A DNA stretch of 64,000 nucleotides from NCBI GenBank assembly GCA_004154925.1, contig QJNS01000172.1, forward strand, positions 70,444 to 134,443. Direction: 5' to 3'. Below, piece after piece: positions 33,277 to 48,281 of the stretch. The position numbers and the translations under genes are program-made. Source of the stretch: Monosporascus cannonballus (Eukaryota; Ascomycota; Sordariomycetes; Xylariales). A model generated the notes under the pieces. It made no database searches. It was not told the DNA's origin and saw only the letters and a list, made by a program, of their open reading frames with translations. The stretch's first letter is position 1. Each line of letters starts with the position of its first letter.

Positions 33277-36200
33277 TATATTTAAAGTTATAACTTATTA
33301 TAACTTTTAAAAAGCTAAGTAAAAACGAAACGTTTTTTAAAAATACTCTGGTTACGAATAATAAGCTAAAAAAATCTTATAACAAAATAATTATAAAATA
33401 CTATAACCGATAAAATTATAAGCGAACTTACGGTATTAACCTTATCCGAAATTATTAAGGAAAATTTACAGTATTAATCGTTTATAAATATGTTTTAAAA
33501 ACTTAATATATAATAAAAAAAATTATTAAATTAATCCTTAATTATACCGAAATAATAAATAATTTGCTTAACCAGATAACGGAAATAAAAAATTATTGTT
33601 TTACGAAAACGAAAAAAAAAACCTTTATAAAATAAAATCTGTTTTGTTGAAAATTTATAATAAGTTTATTATTTAATAACGCATTTACAAAAATGAATTA
33701 TAAATTTATAAAATGGCCTTTATAAAATAAGAAATAAAAAACGTTTTATTTATTTTTCATTGTATTTCGTATAAAAATAAAAGAAAATTAAGTTATTTCC
33801 GGTTTTTTTGTAATAATTTATTTAGGTATTATAATATTTATATTAATTAAAAAATAATTATAATTTAATTATTAATTCTAAATAAAACAATTACGAAAAA
33901 ATTTTATTATTAATAATTTTTTATATAAACAAATAATTCGAAAATAAATAAACGGTATAATTTGTTAAAAAGTAATTATAATATATAAATCAAAATAATA
34001 ATTAACAGTTTTAAAATAATTTATTAAATTTTAAATATAAATTAGCTAAATATAAAGGTTTAACGTTACCTTTAATAATTAAAGTAATTTATTTAAATGC
34101 TAGTATTAATATGCAATTTTGTAATATATTAATTATAAAAAATATACTTTATAATAATTACAACCGTTAAATACATAAAATAAAAAAGGTAATTAATTAT
34201 TTAAAAACTTTACTTAATTATTATATAAATAAAAAAATAACGATTTGATATTATAATAAAAAAAGCAAAACGATTAATTAATAATAATATATTAATTAAA
34301 TTAATAAGTTAATTTAAATAATAAACGCTTAAAAGGATATATTTATAACGGATATTACGGAATTAATTATGTTAATTTCTAAATTTATAAATTAATAATA
34401 AAGTAATTAAAAAAATCAATCCGGAGGAAATTCAGGATAAGGCTTAAATAATTAGCTTTATCCGAAATGGTTTTTCGATAATAAAATAAAAGTTTAAAAA
34501 CAGAAAAAATAATATTTCCGTTATAACGTTACGAATTATTCGAATTAGAAATATTTTAAATATAAATTCGTAAAACGGCCTCGTCCGATTAAAATAGAAG
34601 TTACGATAATAAGTTTACAAAATGCCGTTAATAAAAATAACGATTTAAATAACGAAAATTTAAAAAAAATAACTTTTATTAAAAGTTGTTAATAAAAAAA
34701 GACGTAATAAAAATATAAAAAGTTAATATTAAATTAAATAATATCTTTTTTGTATTAAATGTTTGAATTAATAATATTATATATATAAATAGTATAAATA
34801 ATAATAAATATATTTATTATTTTGCGTTTAATTAATAATTAATTTGCCGTTTAAAATTATAACCTATGTTCATTATATTTTATTAATTAAAGCTAACGAA
34901 AAATAACTAACTTATAATAATTATAATTCGAAAGATTATTTACGTTCACGTAAATTTAAATACTGTTCTAAAATAAATTTAAAAGTATATAATAAAAAGT
35001 TTATTTTATTTTTTTAATTTAGGGAAAACCTAAATAAAATATAATAATATTATACATAAGGCGAAATAATAATTTATCCGTTTTGCGAATAATATTATTA
35101 TGTTTATGTTACGCGAAAAAGAATAATTCAATAAAAAACTTAAAAATTACTTAAAAGAGCGGTTATAAAAATATAAAAAAACCCGCCTAATAACGGCTAT
35201 AACTTTTGCAGTAATAACGCGGCAAAACTGCCGTAAAAAAACGGAATATAATTATTCGCAGTTTTTATAAAAAATATTAATAAGGTTTTAAAAATAAAGC
35301 TGCAATTAATTTCTAAAAATATAACGAAACGTTTTTTTTAAGGTGGTACGGGAATTCCGAAACCTTTTTATAAACGACGAAAATTCGTTATTATTACCTT
35401 ATCGTAATAATAATAATATAACGATAAATCTGAAAATAAATATTTTAAATCAAAAAAAGCAGTTTTATAAGGATTTTTATACGAGATGTTAAAAAAGGAA
35501 TTATGGGTTTTATACAAAATATTTATAAATTTATTCGACAAAAATTAAATTCGGATTAATAATGTTTTTATAAATGCTCCGGTATTATTTACAAAGAAAT
35601 TTAACGGAGGTTTACGGTTTTATATAAATTATAAAAAATTTAATAAGATTACAAAACAAAACCGTTACTTTTTTTCGTTAATAAAAAAACGTTATAAACC
35701 TTATTATAAACTCGGTAATTGACGAAGTTTAACGTTCGAATAACTTTTTACTAGTTATATATCTGCTAAGGAAACGAATAAAAAATTACGTTCCGTATAT
35801 GTTTTAAGTTTTTAAAATAATTGGTATATTTATTTAGCTTTAACAATATATTGGTTATTTTTTAGCATTATATTAATATTACGTTAAAATATTATCTTAA
35901 TAACTTTTATTCCGTATATATAAACGATATATTAATTTATTTATCTGGTTTTCGAACCGATTATATAATTAAAGTTAAGTTAATATTCCGCCGTTTGGCG
36001 AAAATAAAATTGAAACTGGACCCGAATAAATACGAATTCGTAATCCAGGAAACGAAATACTTAAAATTTATTATTAAAATAAAAATAAACTTAAAAATTA
36101 ATTTTAAAAAAGTAACCGTTATTTAAAAATAAAAGGCTTTTATTAACGTAAAAAAAGTTAAGAATTTTATTAAGTTTGTTAATTTTTACCGAATTTTTAT

Positions 36201-38483
36201 AAAAAACTTTAACGGAATAATAATTTCCTTTTTATACTTAATTAAGAAAAAGATCTTTTTCCGTTAAAAAAATAAGAAATAACAGATTTTCGACCGATTT
36301 AAGGAATTTTTTATTATAACGCTTATTTTTATATATTAAATTTTTAAAACAAAACGGTAATAAAGATAAATTATTCCGGCTAGGTAATTAAAAAGTACTT
36401 ATTTTAATTAGATTTATTAAAGCGCCTATAATTAATTACGTATTTTATTAGGAAATTATCGTTAATTAAATATAATTACGAAATATACGATAAAAAATTA
36501 TTAATTATTATTAAAATAATAATAAAATAAAAAAGAAAATTTTAAAAATTAATTAGTTTTTTTACGGTTTTAATAAATTACGTAAATTTTTAATATTTTA
36601 TAAATACCCGTAAACTTATTAAAAGGCAGATTTAATAAGTTAATTTTTTATTTATTTTTAATTTTATATGTAAATATTACCTTATTAAATTAATATATTA
36701 ATTTAATATTATATTTTATAAGTTATAAAATATGTTTTGCAGTAAAAAAGATATTAAATTTAAAAAGCGGATAACCCGATTAATTAAAAAACATTATTTA
36801 ACGAATTAATGCGAATTTAAAAAGTTTTAGTAATTATAATTTACTTAAAGCAAAATAATAATAAATAACTAGTTATATTTTTTAGTAAAAAAGTATTTTT
36901 CGAAAAAAGCTTTTAAAAAATATATAATTCAAAATTTATTAAAAATAAAACTTTAAATATGGTATACGCCGCCGTAACCCAAAAATTACGTAATTTTCCC
37001 TTAATTATAAACGTAATAAAAACTTTTATAAAAATATTTTTTCGATTTTAAAGGTGTTTTATAATTTAAAAAACGTATTTAAGCTTTTATTTAGGAACCG
37101 TTCCGAATATTATTAATTTAACGGATATTTAATTTTTATATTATTGGCCATCTAAAAAAATATTACGTTAATAATATTAATCCATAATTATTATTAATTA
37201 AAGTAAATTCAGGATATATGCCGTTTTTGCCGTAATTATAATATATATAATAGGTCGTATGTATAAAGAGAAACGAAAAAGAATTATTATGGCCTTTATT
37301 TATTCCAAACCGATTTTATTTAAATCTTTCGGTAAATTTTATAATCGATTTACCGGTAAGGCAAAAGGGGAATTTTCGTTTTTTTATAATACTTTATAAT
37401 TACTTAACGAAAACAATTATTTTAAAACCGATACCTAATATAAATACAAAAATATTCGTTTAACGTTTTATTATTTATTGTTAAAAATATTACGGTTTTT
37501 CTAAAGAATTAATATTCGCTAAAAAGAATAATTAAACGAATAAATTCTGTATTAATTTATATAACCTAATAAATATATAGCAATAATTTAATATATCTTT
37601 TTATTTTTAAATAAACGAAATTATAAAAAAAGTTAACCAAAAAGTTTTCGCGTATTTTCGTTATTTTATAAGTTATGCATAATATAATTAAACTAAATTT
37701 TTATCGGTAATATAATTAACTTTTAATAATAAATATTTTTTATTAAAAATAAATATTTTTTTAACTTATAAGTATAATATAAAGTTTATTAACAAAATAT
37801 CGATAATTTTTTAATTAATTTTTTTTAAAAAAATTATTAATTTTCTTAAAAAATAACGAAAAAATACGAAATTTGCATAAATTATTATAATATTAATATA
37901 AATCCGGATAAAGTAATTAATTAATACCTTTAAAAATATATATTACGTTTCTAAATAAAAAGTTTAATATAATTAAATTTTAAAAATATAAATATATCGT
38001 AATTATTTAAAAATTTATTTTAAATATATGCTAATTATATAATTGCCGTAATTACGCTTTATAATACCGTAAAATTAAACGTATTATCGGAAATATACCC
38101 GAGATTTAACGTAAACTTTTTAAAGTTAATAATAAAAGATCCGTTATTTAAATAAATTCTAAATAATAATTAATTATTATTGATATTATTATAAAAAATA
38201 TATAATAAAATATATATTAAAGGCTGAAAATAAACGCGTAAACCGCGGTCGTCGAAAAAAATTTATTTGTAAAATAAGCAGGTTACGTTAAACCAATATA
38301 AAAATTACGTAATAATTTCGAAAATATAATTACCTTTAATAATTTCGAAAAATTATTCGGAAACGGAAACGGGGTCGGCAAAAACGTAAAAGTACGAATA
38401 AGGATAAAAGGAAAAATATATAAATAAAGCCGCCGCTGTTTCGCTATAGCCTCGTTATTCTTTAAGGGCGAAAAAGGGAGTAA

Positions 38484-38673
38484 TATTATAGGCTAAAGCC
38501 TATAGGGCAATTCGGGCTTACAGAGCAAATTTCTTAGCCCGAACTTACCCATATATATATAAGGAGCAGCTATCTCGCTGGTAACTAGCTGTTTCTCCCT
38601 TTCTCTCCTTACCTTGAATATAAACCTTTGTTGGGCCGTGCCTCCGTTTAACCTACGCATCGTGCCCGTCACA
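38484..38673 (+). repeat. right LTR of Gypsy C
   Basis: 190-bp partner of 33087-33276, ending CCCGTCACA. Outer half keeps TTGTTGGGCCGTGCCTCCG where the left LTR has A/T changes. Confidence 0.93.
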
Positions 38674-41600
38674 ATACGACGTAATCCAACACCTTATTAT
38701 TATTTTTATCGTCCGAAGGAATTACCGAAAAAATTAATTTTACGAAATACCTAATAAATATCCTTAAGATAACGACCAAAAGCAAATAAGCTTATAATTA
38801 GAATTTTGCAGCATATATTTTTAAAGATCGAAAATACGATATTTTCCGTAAAAACGTTAACTATTTAACGAAATAAGTTTTAAAATTAATATTTCCAGCG
38901 ATTAAGGAAACGAATTTCCTTTTTAGAAAAAACTTATAGCAGTAATACGCCAAATTGGCCGAATTCAGCAAAGTGTACGATAATAAGCTTTTAATTAATA
39001 TTTTACGAAAATATTACGAAATATTAAAACAAATTTCGAAATTTAGCAAAAACTTAAACGAATAAATTGTAAAATAAAAACAGATTATAGTTTTAAAATA
39101 ACAATATGGTATTTCAAAAACGAAAACAACGATTATATAAATTAACAATCTGTATATAATACTAGCCCTTATAATTAGGACATAAATTACCAATTTCTAG
39201 ATAATAGAAAAAACTAAAATTAAGACCGGTATAATTAATTTCTAAAAAGCGGCAATTAACTATTTGGATTATTGGATTATAATTTATTCTCCGCTAATAT
39301 CGCGAAATATTAAGGTAACGTTTTTAATTTTTTATAGAGCTCCGATAAACCTATTTATTCAGAATAATTTTGATTGAAAAAAAACCAAGCTTACTAATTT
39401 TTAACCGTAAAAAAGAATTTCGGTACGAAGACAAAAACAAAATAATTATAGAAATTCTTATTCAGACTAAAACGCCAGCAAAAAAAACGTAACGAATTAA
39501 ATACTTACGGTATCCGTTATAAAGCTTATTTAAATCCTTATTATATTTTATCTTAATATTTTTATATATTCTATAATAAGACCTTAACGCGTTTCTGTTT
39601 TAATAACGAAGTAATAAAGCTAATTTACTAACGATTTACTTTTAATTAATTTTTAAACAAAAAAATCATATAATTATTAAAAAAAATATAAAGAAATTAA
39701 TTGCCCGAAAAATTACATAATTTCTAAAAGAAATAAGGCAAATATTAACGTATTTTCTAATTAGCTATACGTACGGTATAATAAACGTTTTGTTTTACCC
39801 CTTAAACATTTTTTCCATTCTAGATTTAAGATCGACGATATATATATTTAATGAGATTAATAAGTTCTTTAATTATAAATTTACCGTATAAGGCGAAAAA
39901 ATATACGTAAATAATAATTTCGTTCCGATTAATATTTACGAAAAAATAAATATGTTATTTCGAAACTTTAACGATATAAAAACATTATATTTATACAATA
40001 TAAACTATTGCAAAGGTTTCGCATATAATTTAATATTATTCCAATGGCTCCGGAAAAAAATATTAATAAGATAATAAAAGGATTAATAATTATACTCGAA
40101 ATAAATATAATCAAGTTATTATTATATTAATAAATAAGTTTAATTAATTCGTTTTTCAAAATATTAACGTAATAATTTTTAACGTAATACTTACGGCCTA
40201 TAAATAAAACTTTAATTTAAGGACTATAAAATTATTACGTATCGGCGATAAGACTATATAATATTTACGCTTAAGTTATCTAAGTTTTAAAGTAATCGCT
40301 TAATTTTCGTTTTATATAAAAAAGGTACGATTAAAAGGCCTTATAACGGTCGAATGCCAAGTTTGTAGCAAAATAAAAGTTAAAAAGTAAATACGTTATA
40401 TACCAAAAGAGGGGATTTTCCGATCAGGCCAAAAAATAGCTATTAACTTTACGAATTTTAAGAAAAACTCGAAAGGATACAAATACGTAATATTCGTTAC
40501 CGATAAGTACTTAGATTATATCTAGAATATTTATTTTAAAAACCGAAAACAAAATATTTTAATTAATATATTTCGATATTTCCTATGCGTTTTTAAAAAC
40601 CAGGATAAAATCCTTTTATAAAGAATTAAACGAGATAACGAAATTTTAAACATTTATTGATTTTAAAATATATTATAATTACCTTTTTTTAATATTAAAT
40701 TAAAATCTATAATACTTTATATCTAAGCCTAGAACAGAAATACAAAATATTTAAAAAGTATAATTAAGGAAAAAACGACCGTAGTGCAAAATAATATTAA
40801 ATTACTTTTATTCCTAATCGTATATTTTTTAAAGCGGTAATATACTTATATAACCGCATTTTTAAATATGGATTTTTTTGGCAAAAGTTATACGAAATTT
40901 ATTATATTTATCTGGTATATAAAAACGGTATTACGGTATTTAATCGCAAATTATAATAAACCTATTTACGAACTTACGGTTATATAATATATATTATAAC
41001 GAAAATCATTATAAAAAATTAAAAAATTTAAAAATTAAAGTTGAACATTTAAATCGATTATTTCGTCGGTTACCGATTAACGAATATTTACGAAATTTAA
41101 AACTTTTTGACAAATAAAATTATCGCTATTTAAAACGTATAATTTAACGAAAAACTTACTTGTTTTAAGAATATAAAAGAGGTTAAAGGTAAATTTTTTA
41201 TATTAACGAAAACAAATTATAATGCATTTTTCGATAAATATTTATAGTTAATCAGGTTATACGTTACCTAAATATCTATATATAAAAAGAAAATAAAAAC
41301 TTAAATAGAATAATTTAATTACTAATTAAAACGAACGCTTTAAAATAAAATAATATTAACGTAAAAAACGTATAAAATAAATAAAAATAAGTTTATTTAC
41401 AAAAGATTAATTACCTTTATATAATCGTTATATTCGAATTATTCTTATTTTTTAAATCATTTTCTTTTTTAAAGTTTACTTTAATAATTATTATGATTAT
41501 TATGCCGACGGAAAAAATAAAGGCAGTCTTAGGTTTTTGTCATATTATTTAATCTAGAATAAGAGTAAAAAACGTAGATACCCTACGGGTTGTAAACGTA

Positions 41601-43545
41601 AGCTCTCTGTATATTCTATGCCGAAATGGTATTATACGAAACGATTATAAGATATAAAAAACCGCCTTTAACGTAAAACGGTTAATTCAATTTATACAAA
41701 TTTTCGATAATCGATTAATAAATTGTAAGAATTTAAGAAAATTATTTATCCGAAATATATACCGCCTTAATCGGAAAAACTTTAATTTATTAATATATAA
41801 AAAGATATTTAAATTATAAAACCGGACATGTAAACATAATTTAGCATTATTATCGTAAAGCCATAAAAAACTAAATATATATCTATTAAAGCAAAAATTT
41901 TTAAAAGCCGAAAAAGCTTATTTACAAAATTATAAAAATATATAATTTTGGAAAATTATTAATTAATTCTTTACTAAAAAAACTAAACTTTAAAATATAT
42001 ATAAATATATATTTATAAATTGAAAAAAAACCGTTAATTGCAAAAATATAAAATACAATTTGTAATACGTAATAATTAATAATTTAAAAACGCGTATAAT
42101 AATAGATATATATTTATATTTATTAAAAAGCTTTTCCGAACGTTAATTATTATTATACCCCGATTTAATTTGGAATTTAAGTAATATAACGCCGTTAACG
42201 TTTTCGTTTACGCGAATTTCTCTTACGACATATATATAAAAACGCCCTTAAGATATTTATATTATAACAAAATCTTATTAATCGAAAAAGCCTTATACGG
42301 CTTAAAACAATTACTATTATTATAATAGAAAAACTTTACCAACATATTAAAGGACTTAGGATTTAACCCCGTTTCTTATAAGCTTTATTACTTTTTTTAT
42401 TAAACGGTACTTTTTTTAACGTTAATAATATTATCATTATATACAGCAAAAAAAGTTAATGCCTTATTAATTAAGCGATTTAGCAAATTAAAAAACGATA
42501 TATCTTTTTTAAAAGTAAATACCTTTAATAGTTTCTTAATATCGAAATAATTAAAAATCGTATTAAACGAAAAATCTAATTATTTTAATTTAATTTTATA
42601 AATAAGGTAATTAATCTGATTCCTAAAAAACGTTTAAATAATTTTCTAAATACGCCAATAATTATTTTTAACCTATTATCTAACCTTAAATTGACTTATT
42701 TAAATGTAATTGATAAATATTAAAAAAATAAACTTAATTTTATACGTAATGGTTAATACTCGACCCGATATATTTTTTGCTAAATCTCGATTAATACGAT
42801 TTAACTTAAATCCAAATACCGCTTATTACGAAATAGCAACTCGAATTATATTTTACTTAATCAAAACCAAAATATAAATTTTGCAGTTCGACGGCGAAAA
42901 TTCAATAAATATACAAAATAACATTTTCTTTAAGGATAATATTATCGACCGAAAAAGTTTTTAAATATACGTTATAAAATTATTTAAAAAAAATCGAGTA
43001 AAAAGCAAATAAGTAAAATATGATAATTAGTTTTACAACCCAAATAACATTATTATTTTTTGTACAAATTACCAAAAAAGCCCTTTTTATTTCCCAATTA
43101 ATTATTAAATTAAAAATCAACTTCAAAACGAAAATATTAAATATATAATACGATAATTTATAAATTATACGGTTCGTTAACGCGGATATCGTCCTTCTTA
43201 TAACGAAATTACGATATATTAATATATATATTTATTAGTTACGAATAATAACAAAAACATTTAATCAAAATAGATTATATATTTATAGATAATATGTTAA
43301 CAAATAAACTAACGAAAAACATATTAAAAAAAGCCTTTAAATATTTCAGAAAACAATTAGGATTAATAAATATCACGAAAATCTTTAAATAACGAAAAAA
43401 TACTTTACGAGTAATTTCAATGGCGGAATTAGCCGATCGGAAAAACTTAATCACTAAAGAAAAAGTAAAATAGATAATTACAGCTTTAGGAAGTAGTGAA
43501 AAATAATAATTAACGCCCTGAATGTTTTAAGGCGTTAAAAAGGTA

Positions 43546-43709
43546 TATAAGCTAGCCAAGGTGTGTTATAGCATACCAAATACGAAAAGGTCATTTTCTG
43601 AACAGAGTATATATACTCCGTTCCTAAGCTACATTAAAGTTGTATGCGTTGCGAAAGCGCACGCAATTAGCGGAATAAAAAAAACAACGGATATCCCCTA
43701 TATCTGACA
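43546..43709 (+). repeat. right LTR of Copia B
   Basis: 164-bp partner of 32616-32779, ending CTGACA. Its right part keeps GTTGCGAAAGCGCACGC where the left LTR reads GTTACAAAAGCACACGC. Confidence 0.92.
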
Positions 43710-43714
43710 TAAAC

Positions 43715-43934
43715 GCTGTTAGCAAACAAAAAAATATTACTTAAAATATATTAAAACGAAGTATATTTAAAAGTTTTAATTTTTTTAAATAGCTATTATT
43801 TAATGTATTAACGTTTATGAAACCTAAAAAGTTTCGTCGTTATTTAAAAGCGAATACGTAATAGCGAAAGCCTAGATTAATTTTTTTAAAAAAGATATTA
43901 AACAATTTAATACGTATAATAGTTCAAAACGTTT
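43715..43934. other. AT-rich spacer between Copia B and Gypsy D
   Basis: 220 bp of AT-rich sequence ending at the left target-site duplication of Gypsy D. Nothing recognised. Confidence 0.5.
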
Positions 43935-43939
43935 ATTAA

Positions 43940-44128
43940 TATAAAAGGCTTCACCTGAGCGGTCTGTAATCAATTGCCAATAAAAATTTATTTTTTAGCT
44001 TAAAAGAAAAAAAGGAAAAATAAAAATACAGTTATATATATGTTCGCATATAAGGCGCTGCGCTAATGCTGCTTGGTACCGGCGTTTATCCGGTGCTCCA
44101 TAATAAGGCTCCATATAGCCCTATTACA
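43940..44128 (-). repeat. left LTR of Gypsy D (3' LTR of the element)
   Basis: 189 bp. Its outer end keeps TTCACCTGAGCGGTCTG where the other LTR has decayed. Confidence 0.92.
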
Positions 44129-47100
44129 TTACTCCTCACTTTTACTAAAAAAGGTTAGCTTATCGCAAAATCAATAATTGCGCTAATCCTTAGCTTTTAA
44201 TTGGTTCGAAATTCGGAAATTTATCGATTTCCGAATTAGGCTTAATTTAGATAGCTAATTATAGGTTAATTATGCGTTAAGTAAGCCCATATATAAAAAT
44301 GCGTCTATATTTTTATTTATGTTAATTTTTCTTTTTTATAATAATAATATAATTTAATAAATTAATTTTTATTATTATTTATTATAATACTTTTATATCT
44401 TACTTTATAACGGCTTAAAGGTTAATTAATACGTTATAATGCCGCGAAAATATTTTATAAAAAAACGTTTTTACGATTTTAAACCCTTTTGGTAAATTGA
44501 AATGCGCTAAAATTTTTCGTATATTATATATTCGCGATATGCTTTATTTTATCTATATAATTCGTTTTGTTAAAAACCCGGATACGTTTCATTTAAATTA
44601 ATAAAATATATAATTTGCTTATATGTTATTTCTAAAATATTTATTATTATAAGCAAAATGGCGGTTTATTATTAAATATGTATTAATTATAATTATAAAT
44701 ATTTCGAAATAAATACCTTTTTTATTTTTGCTAATATGCTTTTTAACGTAATTGTCGTATAATTCGCGGATATTTTTAAGTTTTATTAAGCGGTTGACGC
44801 GTTTTACGAAATTATTTTTCATTACGATTATCGATACCTTAATAAATATATATTTTTTATATATTTTTTATATTATTTTTTCGCCGTTAATCTTAGCTTA
44901 ACGGCTATCCGTACCTAGAAAAAAGCGGATACCGAAACCTTATATTCGCGTTTTAAGTTTTCGTATGTCGTCTATTTCGAAATAAATTTATACTCTTAAT
45001 TTCTGGCTTATATATTACTTTTACGTAAATTAAGCTGTCGGTTTTGCCGATCTTTTTGCCCCGTATAATAAAGGATATATTAAGTATAAAAATAACAAAT
45101 TTTATTGTATAAATTATTTTCGCAATATTTTCGCGTTTTTTCTGCGTTATTTATTAACTTACGTTATAAGTTAAATTAATAGCCGTTAATAATCGTATTA
45201 TTAACGCTTTGGAAAATTTTCTAATTATAACTTAGGTAGCTGAAAAAAAGTTCCGGTTTTACTGGAATTTAATATAAATAAAGCCGAATAATCGCGCGTT
45301 TTAAATATGTAATTTCTATATAACGTTAATGTTATAAATTTGTAAGATAAATCGTTAAATTTATAAGCTTTTAAAAATAATTAAATAATTTCGTAACCGG
45401 TATATTATTTTTATAACTTTTAATTTGTTTTATATATTGTATTCGTAAATAATAAAAACGTTATTTTAATATTTATTTTCAAATTATATAAAGCTGTTTT
45501 TAAGCGGTTCTCCCAAATTACCTATAATATTTACGCGTTATCTGGCTGGTATTTTTAAGCTGAACTTTTACCCGTCCGTTTTTTGATAATACGTTAAATT
45601 TGAGGTTCGTTATTAATAGTTATATTATCGTATTTTTTTAGAGTTGTTATAAAGCTGCCATATTTACGAACTTTTCGAACGACGTTTAAGTCGGTTTTAC
45701 GTAATTTAATTATTTTACCTGGATTTGGCATATAAAGTTTTTTTTTATTTTTTTGATTCAGGCTTAAATGATATTTTCGATTTTGAATTCCGGTTCGTTA
45801 TATTTTTAAGGATACTAAAAAAGAATTACGTATTTATATTAATTTAGAACTATACAAAATTACTGTTTGCATATTTTAATAAATTAATATAAAAACGATT
45901 ATAAATTCTTTTAAATATATTTATTACGATAACGTAAAAATTAATTATCTTGATTACCTAATATTTGGTTTAGAATTGCTTTAATTTCTTTAACGGCCAA
46001 AGAGTAATAACATTTTTTTAGGACAACCAGATTTTATCGTTAATTTCGTATTTTTTAGCAGGAAAACGACGTTTATTTATTGTTTTTTCTTAGATTTACT
46101 AAGCCGCCGTTATTACGGCTTAAACGAATTCCGTATTTTTTCGTAATTTTCTAACGAAATTTTCCATTTTTGTACGTAAATTTGTTTTAGTTGTCGAATT
46201 ATTTTTTACTTAAGAAATCGAATTAATATAATATCCGTAAAATAAGAAAAAAAATTAATTTTATTAAAGTCGTATTTCGATTATTATTTACGAATATCGC
46301 CTTTAAGAAAAACTTGTGTTATTTTTATTATAAATACGTTACAAAAGTTCGTAAATAAGCTAATATCTTTTAATTAGTCTTTTTCGTAATATTATTAATT
46401 TTTAAATAATATACGTTAAAAAGATATTACTTTATTTTTATTAATTCGTAAAATCTGGTCCAGAATTTTCTTACATAATTAATTCCCTTATTACTTATAA
46501 TAACTTTAAAAAAAGTATGGAATTTTTAATATATTTTTATAAATACTTCCGTATATATTTCTATATTTATTATACGTATTACTTTTAGAATTATTATTTT
46601 AAATAGTCGGTTTATTATAATTATTAAAAAATATATATCGTATTTAAAAACGGTTAATAAATCGATTATAAAATTAATTAATAATTTGTTATAAAATCGT
46701 TCGAGAATCGGAAATAATTTTAACAGCTTTTTTTTTCATTTTTCCATACGTTTTTATAGCTATATACGTTATAATTCTTGCAGAACTACCTTATTATACA
46801 ATATATACCCGGCTAAAAAAGCTTTTCGAAAACATTATTATCGTAACCTTTTTACTTAGGTGGCTTACTATATAAAAATCGTAAGTATTTTATATTAAAG
46901 CCGTTTTAAGCGGTTTTTAAATTAAAATTTAAAGGCGTTCCCGAAATTAATAATAGCCCTTAATATCTAAAGTATATTCCGTAATTAATATTAATAATTT
47001 TAATTCCGTAAAAAAGCTATTTTTTTACAATAATTTTAATAATATGGTCGTAATTTTTATTATGTTTTAACGTTACGTTTTAAAGTTTCTAAAAATTTTC

Positions 47101-48281
47101 GTAATATTAAAACATTTATATTTTTCGAAGTAATTTATCATTTTTAATTTTAATATTATTAACGGTTATCGTATTTTTAATATATTTTCAGTGTTCTGTA
47201 AAAAATATAAGTAATTATTTATTCTTTATTAATTAAAATTTTTGTACGATTTTCGAGCGGTTATTTTTCCTTATAAATATATTTTATTTTTATACGAAAA
47301 TATATCGGCCTTAATATTTAAACGGCCGGTACGGAATTCGAAATAAGAATTAAAACGGAATAACTTTTTTAATTATTTTACTTAACGTTCGTTTAGCTTT
47401 TTAAGAATTATAAAATATTTCAGATTTTTACAGTCGGTAATAATCTTAAACGGGGTTATTACGTTACGTAATTTTATATTTTATATTTTTAAATAATTTA
47501 TTATCGTTAGAAAGTTTTTATTATATATTTTGTAATTAATTTTAAGAAAGTTTAATTTTTTAAAATAATAAATTACCGAACGTAATATTTTTAATTTATT
47601 AATCCGGGATAAATAATTTCTATATATTATCTTTAAATAATTTGCTTTTAATATTATAAATTTTTTAGGGTTTTATTACGCTAAAATCGGTTTCGTTATA
47701 AAGGTAGCTTTTAAACGTTTTAACGTTATTTTTTCTTTTTTCTTTTAACGAAATAAGGTTTCTTTTTCCAAATTAGAGCTATTAGCGGTATCGATATATC
47801 CGCGTAATAGGTTATAAAGTTGCGGTAAAAATTTGTAAACTTTAAAAAACTTCGAATTTCCGTAAACGTTTTAAGAATTTCTTATTTTTTGATCGCGCGT
47901 AATTTCTCGGAGTTTATTCGTATCTCTTTCCCGGCATCTATGATAAATCCAAGATATTTTATTGTTTTTTCGGCGAATTCGCACTTAGAAATATCTAAAC
48001 TGAAACCCGTTTTTCTTAAACGGCTTAAAACCTTTTTTATTTTTTGCATATAATCCTTTTTGGATCTGAAGAAAAAATAAGGATGTCGTTCATATACGCT
48101 AAACAGAAAACGTTAAGATACTTCTTTAAAACCTCGTTAACGTATTGCTAGAAAATCGCGGAAATCCTACATAAGCCGAACGGTATTACTAATTATTCGT
48201 ACAAGCTAAAACGTATTTAGAATACCGTTTTCCATTTATTTCTTTTCTTAATTCTAATCTTATGAAATATTATTTAAACGT

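Larger units (their letters stand above)
33087..38673 (+). mobile_element. Gypsy-type LTR retrotransposon C, nested in Copia B
   Basis: 5,587 bp with 190-bp LTRs at 33087-33276 and 38484-38673 and a perfect ATACG duplication (33082-33086 and 38674-38678) made of Copia B sequence, which proves the nesting. A purine tract (GGCGAAAAAGGGAGTAA) precedes the right LTR, so it runs plus. RT remnants occur about 35,560-35,960 (APVLFTKKFNGGLRF and an active box reading YINDILIY, one Asp now Asn). Integrase-like sequence follows from about 37,200. Near 38,250-38,350 a chromodomain-like end (FVK, stop, AGY ... NNFENIITF) suggests a chromovirus-type Gypsy. Numerous stops show it is inactive. Confidence 0.93.
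32616..43709 (+). mobile_element. Copia-type LTR retrotransposon B, interrupted by Gypsy C
   Basis: 164-bp LTRs at 32616-32779 and 43546-43709 with a perfect TAAAC duplication (32611-32615 and 43710-43714). Removing Gypsy C and one ATACG copy leaves about 5.5 kb, a usual Copia length. Readable remnants, plus strand: YGLKQ at about 42,296, the RT active box (the two catalytic Asp codons now read Asn) at about 42,415-42,450, TRPDIFFAKSRLIRF at about 42,753, and the RNase H NADI segment near 43,190. YGLKQ and TRPD are Copia-specific, and an integrase zone lies upstream of RT. A purine tract (TAAAAAGG) abuts the right LTR. All frames are destroyed. Confidence 0.92.
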
